DNA of 64,000 bases from Synechococcus sp. CC9616 (GTDB lineage: Bacteria > Cyanobacteriota > Cyanobacteriia > PCC-6307 > Cyanobiaceae): NCBI RefSeq assembly GCF_000515235.1, contig NZ_KI911558.1, forward strand, positions 2,385,796 to 2,449,795. Direction: 5' to 3'. The position numbers were made by a program, and so were the translations under genes. This document shows positions 47,722-55,972 of the stretch, in pieces; positions within the stretch are counted from its first letter, which is position 1; every line of letters begins with the position of its first letter. A model generated the notes under the pieces. That model did no database searches, had not been told where the DNA came from, and saw only the letters and a list, made by a program, of their open reading frames with translations.

Positions 47722-47940
47722 GTGCTTGAAAAGTGCATTGAATTTCTGATCCATAAGCATCCGTGGCTCACCCAGAAAGAAGCGTTTGCGCTGGTGATGA
47801 ATGGCTATGATCGCTATAGCTCTCACAACAAATATTCAGGGATGTCCAAAACCCTGATGTCGATTTACATGGGAATCCTTGGGCGGGAGTCTCGCGATCA
47901 GGTGATGAACCGTATTGCTGTGATCGAAGAGTGGATCTGA
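47722..47940 (+). CDS. Hypothetical protein (72 aa)
   Basis: GTG start at 47722: MLEKCIEFLIHKHPWLTQKEAFALVMNGYDRYSSHNKYSGMSKTL and so on; the composition is that of a real, mixed-helical protein with normal codon use. No family recognised. It lies alone between tRNA-Pro and a gene-poor stretch, on AT-richer DNA. Confidence 0.5.
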   Translation: MLEKCIEFLIHKHPWLTQKEAFALVMNGYDRYSSHNKYSGMSKTLMSIYMGILGRESRDQVMNRIAVIEEWI

Positions 47941-48515
47941 TCGATTGTCTTGCTGATCGTTGAAATAATGTTCCAGATTTAATCAGCGCCCAGGCTTGAT
48001 CCATCAACCAATCAAGACCCCACTGATTGAAAGAATGGCTTCAGACCTTGCGTTCAGAAGCGCAGCAGCGCCGATTAAGAAACTGAAGGACGTCATCCTG
48101 TTGGGTGAAATCGGTTAATTCCCACAGCCCGAAGGCCTTAGAGGTATGCGTGTTTCTTCTTGGTGAATGCTCGGCACGTCCTCGCGATTGATAAAACGTT
48201 GAACAAGGCAAATGAATGCCCTTGAAGCCAAGCTCTGATTCGATGCATGAGATCGACCAGTGGCCTTGATGGTTGTTTGTTGTGGCTCTAGGCGACATAG
48301 TGATTTCGTTGAATCTCATGTTGAACAACAAGACAAATGATTCACGAATTTTGATTCAGATCAAGATGGTGCCTGGTGACCAATGGTTTGTCCACGATGA
48401 CACCTGAAAGTCATGGCAAAGGCAGGCCCGTCAAGGTGGTTAGACGTAGACGTTCGTGAGTCAGGATTGTTTTTGATATCTGCCGTGGATGAAGTGTTAA
48501 GTTTGTGAAGTTGAT
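47941..48515. other. 575 bp with no convincing gene
   Basis: A minus-strand open frame at 48041-48331 (96 residues, TTG start or ATG at MRFNEITM) has Ser/Arg/Cys-rich composition and no family features, so I do not annotate it as a gene. No tRNA, clear terminator or repeat is evident. The last part (48331-48515) is the downstream flank of the interrupted phosphate-binding gene. AT-rich and possibly decayed DNA. Confidence 0.35.
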
Positions 48516-49490
48516 TTAAGCGCCAATTTTGTTGACGGCGGCTCTTGATTTTTTCAAAATATCTCCTCGCAGCGGCACGAAACCAAGCTTTGGTGCAACA
48601 TTCTGTGCTTTGTCGCTCAACATAAATGTGAAGACTTCTTTGATCGTTTGTGCATCAGGGCCGTTCCCTTTTTTGTAGGCCAGCACCCAGGTCAGCGTTG
48701 AAATCGGATACGCACCCTTCGCCGATGGATTGGGGTTGGTTCCTGCAAGATTCTGGTCAAGCGTGATCTGGTTCAGAGCGATCTCGCCGGAGGCCACACT
48801 GGGTTTGAGAAATTCTCCGGATTTGTTCTGCAGTTGTGCAGCAACAATCGGTCCCCTGATATAGGACTGATTCAGGTAGCCAATCGCACCTTCCCGGTTC
48901 TTGATCACAGCTGCAACACCAGCATTGCCCTTGGCGCCGACGCCCCCAGGCCATTTCACCGCTTTGGCAGAGCCGATGGTCCATTCCTGTGAAAAAGCCT
49001 TCATCGAATTGGTGAATGCGCGTGTGGTGCCGGATCCATCCGATCGATACACCCAGGTGATCCGTCCTTCCTTGCAACCCAGCTCTTTCCAGTTCTTCAC
49101 TTTGGACAAGGCAACCTTGACGGCCTGGGCCTGGGTCAGCTTCAGCTTGCAACCTGGCTTGTTGTAAGCGAAGGCAATGGTTCCGCCCACCATCGGAATT
49201 TGCACAACGCCACGCTTCACTTTCCGGATGTCCCTCCGTGTCAACGGATCATCGGAAGCGCCGAAGTTCACGGTTTGATCGATGTAGGCCTTGCGACCGG
49301 AGCCGGAGCCAACAGCTTGATAATTCACTCTGATCCCGCCCTGTCCGGCCAGCATTCCAAACCAGCGCTTGTAGATCTACGCGGGAAACGTGGCGCCGGC
49401 GCCTGTAATCCTCCCCGCCGCTGATGCAGACATGCTGGCTGCCAAACACAGAATGGAGCTCGTGACGGCTATCTGCTTGATGCGTTGCAT
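48516..49490 (-). pseudogene. pstS: Phosphate ABC transporter substrate-binding protein (PstS family) interrupted by an in-frame amber codon
   Basis: Read from ATG 49490 the frame gives a signal peptide (MQRIKQIAVTSSILCLAASM) and AGRITGAGATFPA, then TAG (49379-49377), then IYKRWFGMLAGQGGIRVNYQAVGSGSGRKAY without a change of frame. PstS proteins normally read 'GAGATFPAPxYxRWF' across this point, so a single codon is the only lesion. 325 codons in total. The remaining 279 codons look intact: YRSDGSGTTRAFT and GNAGVAAVIKNREGAIGYLNQSY. It is either a nonsense-mutated gene or a base-calling error. No pstCAB genes are near. Confidence 0.8.
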
Positions 49491-49731
49491 TATCCGGATG
49501 TGCACATTTGTTCCGTACAGCATAGACGCAACTTTTAGATCAACTTTATTGGCTCAAGTTGCTGACAAAGCAAAGAGCAAAGTTATGAATTCTTTAAGGC
49601 GAATAGTTTGTTGTTCTGTTGAGTCAAAAGTGATGTGCAATTGAATCCTTAGCCCCTTGCGTCTCGATGCTGAGCCGACCGTCTTCCCTTGCTTTGGGTG
49701 TCCATCATTGGATTGCAATGGCATTCATGCA

Positions 49732-51258
49732 TCAGAAACTGAAAGACGTCATCACAAGTCCCCCCAGTTGCTGAAAAGTGCCCCCGCTAGCTGTTTCCTG
49801 GCCGAGCGGACGGGAGAGATAAAAAAGAGCCGGAGTGACGCTGATGTTGTCCGTCACTTGAAATTGATACCACCATTCCCAAACGTAATTGCCATCGTCC
49901 GGCGTGTCGCCGCCGTAGAGGCTGGTGGCGAACACCGGCTGTCCAACTGCCATCCCCGCCTTGTTGCCCTGCTGGAACACGTCATCCCACTGAAGTGCCA
50001 GGGTCCATGACTGGCTGAACTCCACCAATCCATCCCGATGTACGCCAGGGTCATAGGTGGTCGAGTTGATGCCCCAGCCGGCACTGATCGAGGGAATCCA
50101 GCCACTATCGGCAGGCTGCCAGGAGCCCCCAAGTCCAAAGGCATGGGTGCAGCCGCTGTTGTTTTGCAGGCTGTCGTTCAACAGCGGTGTGCCATAGGGC
50201 TCCAGCCAGCTGCCGTTCTGCAGCCCCGAGTACACCGCGGCCATGGCCCATGATCCGCTCTGATACCCCGCCTGAATGGTGGCCGTGCCGCCGGCTGAGG
50301 ATGTGGCGATGCCACCTTGCTGGGTGTTGTCGCTGTTGCCGTTGATGGCGACATAGCTCCCTGTGAGGCTGAAGCCACTCTCTCCAGACCAGATCAACCC
50401 GGCGCCAGCCCCTTGGTTCTGGTTGTAAGCCAGGGGGGCACCAGCCAGGGCCGAATAATTCAGGATGGCGTCATCGCCGTACAAGCTCGGGTACATCCCG
50501 AACATGTCGTCCTGGGCGACGTTGGGACCAATGATGACGGTGAAGTCTGATCCGATTGGAAATTGGTAAAAGAGCTTGTCGACTGAAAGAACCGGTTCAC
50601 CGGCATCGTTTGAGGAGTAGGCGATGTTCAGCGCGGACTGATTGGTGGGGGCGCCACTGAGGCTGTTGTTGGCGTTGAAGCTGCCCGTGCGCAACTTGGT
50701 CAGCAGCAGGTCTTTTCCGCTGAAGCTGGTCGAGAGGTCCAGTTCGAGATCGAAGAGCAGATTGGCAGCGCCGAGAGAGCGGTTGGCCTCACGCTTGAAG
50801 CCACGTGCTGAGCCTTTGAAGGCATTGGCGTTTGCTACAAAGTAGGCCTGGCCCCGCAAGGTGGTGGTGGTTGAGAACTGGGTGGCTTCCAGCTCTCCCA
50901 AACGAGCCTCTAAGCCATCAACGCGTCCGCGAATCAGAGCGAGCTCGCTCTCAAATTCCTTGATCAGACGTTGCAACGCATCGGTGACGTCACTGACCTG
51001 CTGAAGACAGGTGTTCAGGAGTGCGGCGGCCTCGAAGCGTGTGATGGTCCGCTCACCCAGCAGGCTGCCATTGCTGAAGCCGGCAACACAGCCAAAGCGA
51101 TCGACAAGTTGACTGAGGGCTTGGTAAGCCCAGTCCGTCGGCCTCACATCACTGAATCGATCCAGCCCTCTGATCGGTTCGACGGCGCTGACAGGCCCTG
51201 GTGCCAATACAGAGCATGCCAGGGATAGACCCAACAGTGAGGCGACGCCTTTGCGCAC
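49732..51258 (-). CDS. SLH-domain iron-uptake porin (OprB/SomA-like)
   Basis: Outer-membrane porin of the cyanobacterial SLH-OprB family; such porins pass inorganic ions including iron. GTG 51258 would begin directly at a signal peptide (RKGVASLLGLSLACSVLAPGPVSA); the ATG at 51378 adds 40 residues that do not look like a signal. An SLH domain follows (LDRFSDVRPTDWAYQALSQLVDRFGCVAGF ... ITRFEAAALLNTCL), then a coiled coil (about VTDALQRLIKEFESELALIRGRVDGLEARLGEL) and a beta-barrel ending in the aromatic C-terminus MTSFSF. It sits opposite a Crp-type regulator across an inverted repeat. Confidence 0.88.
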   Translation of the reverse strand: MRKGVASLLGLSLACSVLAPGPVSAVEPIRGLDRFSDVRPTDWAYQALSQLVDRFGCVAGFSNGSLLGERTITRFEAAALLNTCLQQVSDVTDALQRLIKEFESELALIRGRVDGLEARLGELEATQFSTTTTLRGQAYFVANANAFKGSARGFKREANRSLGAANLLFDLELDLSTSFSGKDLLLTKLRTGSFNANNSLSGAPTNQSALNIAYSSNDAGEPVLSVDKLFYQFPIGSDFTVIIGPNVAQDDMFGMYPSLYGDDAILNYSALAGAPLAYNQNQGAGAGLIWSGESGFSLTGSYVAINGNSDNTQQGGIATSSAGGTATIQAGYQSGSWAMAAVYSGLQNGSWLEPYGTPLLNDSLQNNSGCTHAFGLGGSWQPADSGWIPSISAGWGINSTTYDPGVHRDGLVEFSQSWTLALQWDDVFQQGNKAGMAVGQPVFATSLYGGDTPDDGNYVWEWWYQFQVTDNISVTPALFYLSRPLGQETASGGTFQQLGGLVMTSFSF

Positions 51259-51437
51259 AGCTGCTGACCAGTATTTGGAAAAGGTAGTGATTTTTCTTTG
51301 GAGAAAAGCAACGAGTGGGCAGCCAAGCGAGCCGTCCCCTTGTGCGGTCGAAATCGCACAGAAAAAGCGTGCAATCAAGACAGGTTGGGGTGACGGTTTT
51401 ACTCAAGCGCTGGAGAAGCTCTGAATCGCTTATTGCT

Positions 51438-51495
51438 ATTGAGAATGACTTGCATTTTTGACTTCGGCTAAGTACTCTTGCAAGTAATTCTCAAT
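51438..51495. promoter_or_regulatory. Pair of inverted Fur-like sites between porin and regulator
   Basis: ATTGAGAATGACTTGCA (51438-51454) and TGCAAGTAATTCTCAAT (51479-51495) are 17-nt inverted copies with one mismatch and a 24-bp spacer. Each contains GAGAAT/ATTCTC, a core of Fur-type iron boxes. They lie between the porin (minus strand) and the Crp-type gene (plus strand, GTG 11 bp after the second copy). Iron control of both is inferred from motif and neighbours. Confidence 0.55.
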
Positions 51496-51505
51496 CTCAG
51501 GTGTC

Positions 51506-52108
51506 GTGACCGTGTCCGCCTATCGCTTTCTGCCGGATGATCCGGTTGCACCGATGGCGATGCCGAGGCTGCAAACCGTCCTTCTAGACCCTGCTGGCCG
51601 TGGACAGGCAACGGTTCTAGAGGTGATGGAGGGCATCTGTCGGGTCTATTGCCCATGTGAGGAGACAGAGGGGATGACCCTGGCGTTCCTGCAGTCGGGT
51701 GATCGCTTGCGGACCGATCGCTTATGCAGCGATGGCGCCTGTGTGGAAGCACTCACGGCACTCAAGTTCCGCCGTGATGCTGTTGGTTCGGATGAGCTCG
51801 GGATGGATGCCGTGAACGAATGGACCCTCCAGCTTCTGCGTGTTCGTCATCTCGGTCAGGCTGAGCAACGTCTCCATGCGCTGTTGGCGCTCCTGGTGAA
51901 TCGCCTTGGCCTTCGTTGCAGCGATGCCTTCCAGCTGCCGTTCCGTCTCACTCACGATCGGTTCGGAGAACTGATTGGAGCCACGCGTGTCACCACGACT
52001 CGACTTCTCTCCAAGTGGCGTCAAGCCGAGCTTCTCGAGATGAGCGGCGCCGATCTAACAATGCGTTTTTCTCCTGAATTGATCGAAAGTTCTCCGCTGA
52101 GCTTCTGA
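51506..52108 (+). CDS. Crp/Fnr-family transcriptional regulator
   Basis: 200 residues, GTG start. A degenerate N-terminal cyclic-nucleotide-type sensor domain (about 20-100) without an obvious cAMP pocket is followed by a long helix and a C-terminal winged HTH: LPFRLTHDRFGELIGATRVTTTRLLSKWRQAELLEM (about 155-190), the Crp/Fnr recognition-helix pattern. A candidate for an IdiB-like iron-stress activator because of the flanking iron-porin gene and Fur-like repeats; PtrA-like phosphate regulators belong to the same family, so this is not decided. Confidence 0.8.
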   Translation: MTVSAYRFLPDDPVAPMAMPRLQTVLLDPAGRGQATVLEVMEGICRVYCPCEETEGMTLAFLQSGDRLRTDRLCSDGACVEALTALKFRRDAVGSDELGMDAVNEWTLQLLRVRHLGQAEQRLHALLALLVNRLGLRCSDAFQLPFRLTHDRFGELIGATRVTTTRLLSKWRQAELLEMSGADLTMRFSPELIESSPLSF

Positions 52109-52122
52109 CCCCTGTGAGGACC

Positions 52123-52413
52123 ATGTCAGACACTGTTGTTGGAACTCTTCTCAGGGAGGTTGAGTGGATTCGGCGTCGTCTTGATGCATTGCATCGAACA
52201 TATCCATTCTGTGGGAATCAGCGGTTGCGCCAGCGGCTCAACCATGAGCAGAAGCTTTGGCAACGTCGCTGCCAGGAAATCGAGTGTTGCCATGCTCGTC
52301 TTCAATCCGCTGTTCGTATCGAATCTCTGCAACGGCAACTGCTCAAGGAGCAACTCAAGAGAGCGCAGCAGCAGACGTCACGCTCATCTGCTCTTCAGAC
52401 ACCAATTTATTGA
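52123..52413 (+). CDS. Hypothetical basic helical protein (96 aa)
   Basis: Start at ATG 52123 with GAGGA seven bases upstream. MSDTVVGTLLREVEWIRRRLDALHRTYPFCGNQRLRQRL, then a long basic amphipathic helix rich in Gln, Arg and Leu. No family recognised. It starts 14 bp after the Crp-type gene and may be co-transcribed with it. Confidence 0.55.
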   Translation: MSDTVVGTLLREVEWIRRRLDALHRTYPFCGNQRLRQRLNHEQKLWQRRCQEIECCHARLQSAVRIESLQRQLLKEQLKRAQQQTSRSSALQTPIY

Positions 52414-52942
52414 GCAAATAAAAAACATCGATCTGATTCATCTGTGCATGAGATCTTGATCAGATCGTACAAATCCTTCATTGTTGCTCATCAATAATTG
52501 AACAGGTTCACATCCGGGAACCATGCCGAGAGGAGGAGCGACAACCGAGCTCTCGGAGGCGATCACCCTAAAACTCAGCTTTCTGTGCCTCGCAGAAAGC
52601 TGAGAGATCGTCCTGACAAGGCAATTTTTCTCTTGTTATTTAGATCTCCAGCTGTTGTTCATTGGATACACGAAATCTATTCATTCCGTCTCCTTCGATT
52701 ATTGGGATTGTCGATAATACAGATGTCGTCCTTGGACGGGATCGACAGCCCCATTTTCAGCCACCTTTTGTCGTGATGGTCGACAGGGGGTGGAGGGGTT
52801 TTGAGAGGAGATAGTCGTCACATGATTTCAAATTTCGTTAGATTAGTTGTGTCCCGTCCAAGGCAGAAAACCCTCTCAATTGCTTTGAGGGGGTTTTTCT
52901 TATCGATTTCATTCCTGGGATTTTATTCCAGGGTGAACTGTC
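52414..52942. other. 529 bp structured intergenic region, no convincing protein
   Basis: Contains a perfect 12-bp stem (CTCAGCTTTCTG / CAGAAAGCTGAG, 52574-52604), a 12-nt inverted repeat pairing CCTTGGACGGGA (52730-52741) with TCCCGTCCAAGG (52852-52863), and a strong terminator at 52871-52898. A 92-residue open frame at 52498-52776 runs through these structures and lacks protein-like character. This is more consistent with one or more non-coding RNAs. Confidence 0.45.
52871..52898 (+). terminator. Rho-independent terminator without an upstream protein gene
   Basis: CCCTCTCAA-TTGC-TTTGAGGGGG (one mismatch or wobble) followed by TTTTT. No coding region on the plus strand ends nearby (the nearest ends at 52413), so it may end a small RNA starting near 52730 or 52850; TTAGATTAG at 52839-52847 could be a -10 region. 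Confidence 0.75.
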
Positions 52943-53233
52943 TTGAAATCTGTATCTGAGGTGACGTGTAAAGGTTCGCTTTTATGCCACTATTACAATG
53001 ATCGCAGTACTGTTGTGATTACCAAAGAGCAGGCGATGACTCTGGCTGGAAAACAAATGTTGGAATGCTTTGTTGAGCATATAGAATCAAATTCTTATGA
53101 ACGTAAAAGATGGTTAGCCCGTGTGAGAGAGGCAGGCTTTGATCAAACCTTGTCTGAGTTTCGGCAAACCTTTGAATGCTGTTCGCAGATCTTTCATCGT
53201 CGGAGGTTGATGGGTGGCAATGAGGCGGACTAG
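52943..53233 (+). CDS. Hypothetical protein (up to 96 aa)
   Basis: TTG start at 52943, or ATG 53036 for a shorter 65-residue form (MTLAGKQMLECFVEHIESNS). The C-terminal part is helical and charged: RKRWLARVREAGFDQTLSEFRQTFECCSQIFHRR. No family recognised. It lies upstream of flavodoxin on the same strand in AT-rich DNA. Confidence 0.5.
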   Translation: MKSVSEVTCKGSLLCHYYNDRSTVVITKEQAMTLAGKQMLECFVEHIESNSYERKRWLARVREAGFDQTLSEFRQTFECCSQIFHRRRLMGGNEAD

Positions 53234-53394
53234 CCCAGTATTTATATGTATCAAATATAACTTTTTCGCTATCAGAAGATCATCGCAAAAAGATCATATT
53301 TTCAACCAGAATAGATAAGAGTTACAAGCCTCTTTATCATGGATCAAGATCTCCGAGATAGGGGGAGAGAAAATTATTAGGTAACAGGTTTACT

Positions 53395-53904
53395 ATGGCT
53401 TTCACAATTTTCTTTGCAACGTCCACAGGAAAAACTGAGGATGTTGCCGATCGTTTAAAAGAGCTTCTTCCGGGTGTAGAAGCAAAAGATGTCGACAATA
53501 TCGGCTCTGCAGATGAGCTTGCGGCAGCCGAGGGACTGATCTGCTGCATTCCAACATGGAACACCGGAGCTGATGAAGCTCGTTCCGGTACAGCTTGGGA
53601 TGATTATGTTCAGGAGATTCCCAATTTGGACTTTGCTGGAAAGCCAGTAGCAATCGTCGGATTGGGTGATTCGTCTGGCTATTCAGATTATTTCTGCGAC
53701 GCTATGGAAGAGCTCTACACGGCTTTTTTGCAGTCAGGTGCCAAGTTGATCGGTAAAGTTTCAACAGAAAGTTATGACTTTGACGAGTCAAAGAGTGTTA
53801 TCGACGGCAAATTCTGTGGGCTCGCTATTGATGAAGATAACCAGTCTGAACTGACGGATGAACGTTTGAAAGCTTGGGTCCAGCAAATCAATTCTGAGGC
53901 TTGA
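53395..53904 (+). CDS. isiB: Flavodoxin
   Basis: Long-chain, 169-residue FMN electron carrier that replaces ferredoxin at PSI when iron is scarce. FMN-binding loops: FFATSTGKTEDVADRL (T-x-T-G-x-T phosphate loop at about 7-14), IPTWNTGADEARSGTAWDDY (Trp flanking the flavin) and GLGDSSGYSDYFCDAM (Tyr flank). Followed by a terminator shared with the convergent trxB-like gene. Confidence 0.97.
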   Translation: MAFTIFFATSTGKTEDVADRLKELLPGVEAKDVDNIGSADELAAAEGLICCIPTWNTGADEARSGTAWDDYVQEIPNLDFAGKPVAIVGLGDSSGYSDYFCDAMEELYTAFLQSGAKLIGKVSTESYDFDESKSVIDGKFCGLAIDEDNQSELTDERLKAWVQQINSEA

Positions 53905-53916
53905 TCGGAGATTTGA

Positions 53917-53943
53917 AAAGCGCCATATAAATGGCGCTTTTTT
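53917..53943. terminator. Bidirectional terminator between flavodoxin and TrxR-like gene
   Basis: AAAA-GCGCCAT-ATAA-ATGGCGC-TTTTTT: a perfect 7-bp stem with A-run and T-run on opposite sides, so it can serve isiB (plus strand) and the convergent reductase (minus strand). Confidence 0.9.
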
Positions 53944-54901
53944 ACTTGTGAACCCAGTCAACACGGATATCCTTCCGTTGATTTAGAAATTTATCAATGG
54001 CCATTGCAGCGATACAGCCGTCTGAGCAAGCAACAATGGCTTGCTTATAGGGTGTATTCCGAATGTCACCGATCGCCCAAACACCCTGAGTATCTGTTCC
54101 CATACTTTCACTGACCTTGATTCCTCCTTCTGAATTAACATTGACTTGACCATGTAGGAAATCGGTGATTGGAAGTGTCCCAGTGGCGTAGACAAATACT
54201 CCGGTCACTTTTAAGTCCACGGGATTGCTTTCAGACGATGGCTTGAGTTCTATTTTCTCAACTCCTTCAGTACTGCCGTGAATGGAGAGCAGTCTTGTTC
54301 TTTCCCAATGTTTGATGTTGGGTGAAGCTAATAATTTTTCGGCTCCGATGATTGATTTTTTGGGCTTCGTGTTGGTTATCCAGTGCACAGTTGAGGCGAA
54401 TTTAGTGAGAACAAGAGCCTCGTCCACTGCTTCTTGATTTGATCCATAGACACCTACATCTTCCCCTTTGTAGAAGGCAGCGTCACATGTTGCGCAATAG
54501 CTCACTCCACGACCGAGAAATTCAGATTCACCGGGAAGTGTGGAGGTGCGCCCCATTGCTCCAGTTGCGAGAACCAATGTTCTGCTTCGATATTCTCCTT
54601 CGGGTGTATAAACAATTTTGATATCACTTGAAAGATCAACCCCATAAACCTGAGTTTGAACGTATTCACTACCATAAGAAATGGCCTGTTCTCTCATCGC
54701 CTTTAGCAGATCAGAACCTGATATTTCTTGGCTAAATCCAGGATAGTTTGCAATTTTGTGTGTAATTGCTAGTGCACCAACATTTTGATTTTTATCCAAA
54801 ATGCAAGTCTTTAAAGATGATCTTGAGGTATAAAGAGCGCAACTGCATCCAGCTGGACCGCCGCCAATGATGACAACGTCGTAAATTGATGATTCGGACA
54901 T
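53942..54901 (-). CDS. trxB: Thioredoxin reductase-like flavoprotein
   Basis: 319 residues: FAD motif YDVVIIGGGPAGCSCALYTSR, IVYTPEGEYRSRTLVLATGAMGR, the redox-active CATC (YCATCDAAFYKG), a second dinucleotide motif GVYGSNQEAVDEALVL and the C-terminal FAD motif GVWAIGDIRNTPYKQAIVACSDGC. The classical GxGxxA is replaced by GVYGSN, and the NADP-phosphate-binding HRR is absent, so the electron donor may be something other than NADPH. It overlaps the upstream hydrolase gene by one base (54901). Confidence 0.85.
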   Translation of the reverse strand: MSESSIYDVVIIGGGPAGCSCALYTSRSSLKTCILDKNQNVGALAITHKIANYPGFSQEISGSDLLKAMREQAISYGSEYVQTQVYGVDLSSDIKIVYTPEGEYRSRTLVLATGAMGRTSTLPGESEFLGRGVSYCATCDAAFYKGEDVGVYGSNQEAVDEALVLTKFASTVHWITNTKPKKSIIGAEKLLASPNIKHWERTRLLSIHGSTEGVEKIELKPSSESNPVDLKVTGVFVYATGTLPITDFLHGQVNVNSEGGIKVSESMGTDTQGVWAIGDIRNTPYKQAIVACSDGCIAAMAIDKFLNQRKDIRVDWVHK

Positions 54902-55665
54902 TATGAATTATTGGCTTGAGTTGAAAGGAGATTTCTTGAAGTCCACCCGAGAGATGATGTCGTTGGGATCATGTCTAGAAAAGCGTTGATTCTCTGAACA
55001 GTAATCTCTGGATGGTGGAAGTGAAAAAAGTGCCTGCTTTTAGGCACTGAAACATAGCAATCACCCGGTTTAAGCTTAGTACTCCAACGCTCTTCTGCGT
55101 TGCGGTCAACGACGAAATCATTATCGCCATTCATAACTAATGTTGGCACAGAATTCATGGTTAATGAACGATTTAATTCATGGGACACCAAGGAACTCGT
55201 AATAAAATTAGTATCAAGGCATTTTGCCATTATTCTGGCTAACGCTGAGTAAACTTTTGGCTCCTTGCTCTCAAAAAGTAGAGAGGTTAAATGCTCTAAA
55301 AGTCGAGATCGAGAGCAAGGTAATTGGCTTCTCATTGTGTGGTAATGAGATGACCATTGATTGGCTGTGTTTGTATCAACTGAAAGCAGAGTTAATGATT
55401 GAATGAGTTCTGGATATTGGCTTTCGAATAGGGATGCAACAATGCCACTGAAGCCATGTGCAACCAGATGAGGACGCTGCCTTGTATCGACAATGGTTTC
55501 GCGTAATAGATCGTGAACGATCGAGATAGTGCAGGCTTCATCCGGATCATGTTGGAAAGACCAACGCCGAACAGTTCTTTTTTCTGATAAAAGTCGGCTC
55601 AGTCTGCAGTTGAAACAATACAAGCTTGGTTGGAGATCAAGCCATAGAATCTCAGGTACAACCAT
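54901..55665 (-). CDS. Alpha/beta hydrolase (possible IsiC-like)
   Basis: Start placed at ATG 55665 (MVVPEILWLDLQPSLYCFNC), giving 254 residues; an open frame continues upstream to 55806, where it overlaps another ORF. Nucleophile elbow HLVAHGFSGIVASLF (a G-x-S variant lacking the final Gly), acid region VPTLVMNGDNDFVVD, and the catalytic His in VPKSRHFFHFHHP. Alpha/beta hydrolases called IsiC occur with isiA and isiB in some cyanobacteria (from memory). Substrate unknown. Confidence 0.7.
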   Translation of the reverse strand: MVVPEILWLDLQPSLYCFNCRLSRLLSEKRTVRRWSFQHDPDEACTISIVHDLLRETIVDTRQRPHLVAHGFSGIVASLFESQYPELIQSLTLLSVDTNTANQWSSHYHTMRSQLPCSRSRLLEHLTSLLFESKEPKVYSALARIMAKCLDTNFITSSLVSHELNRSLTMNSVPTLVMNGDNDFVVDRNAEERWSTKLKPGDCYVSVPKSRHFFHFHHPEITVQRINAFLDMIPTTSSLGWTSRNLLSTQANNS

Positions 55666-55735
55666 ATGGAAAAGATTTTCATTATTCTCAGCGAGGGAGG
55701 TATCGATACGGCTCTTATTGAGACATGGGTAGGCA

Positions 55736-55972
55736 TTAAATGCTACACGTATGCGTCTGCTTGCTTGACGATTCCAGTGGTAAAAGCTTAATGATTTTGG
55801 CGTCAACCATGCGATGGATGGTTTGAATTAATCGCATTTCAGAATCATCAGCAGCCGCTCTTAAAGCTTCAAGCCGTTGAAGAGCAAGGACTGACATTGC
55901 TCTAAACGTTACAGCATTGAGATAAATTGACACGATGTCTGAAATGTTTCTCTCCGCACTGGCTTGAACCAT
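55736..55972 (-). CDS. Hypothetical protein (78 aa)
   Basis: MVQASAERNISDIVSIYLNA followed by a helical segment MSVLALQRLEALRAAADDSEMRLIQTIHRMVDAKIIKL. The helical pattern is protein-like and fits the start better than the upstream extension of the hydrolase frame, with which it overlaps at 55736-55806. No family recognised. It would precede the hydrolase in a minus-strand unit. Confidence 0.45.
   Translation of the reverse strand: MVQASAERNISDIVSIYLNAVTFRAMSVLALQRLEALRAAADDSEMRLIQTIHRMVDAKIIKLLPLESSSKQTHTCSI

Noticed and set aside
48041..48331. 96-residue minus-strand frame
   Set aside because: TTG or internal ATG start, Ser/Arg/Cys-rich, no family or neighbour support; kept only as part of a gene-poor stretch.
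49390..49644. Plus-strand frame opposite the pstS start
   Set aside because: It is antisense to the pstS signal region and promoter, and has no family signature.
52498..52776. 92-residue plus-strand frame before the flavodoxin region
   Set aside because: It runs through a perfect hairpin and repeat segments, and its translation is not protein-like; a structured RNA region is a better account.
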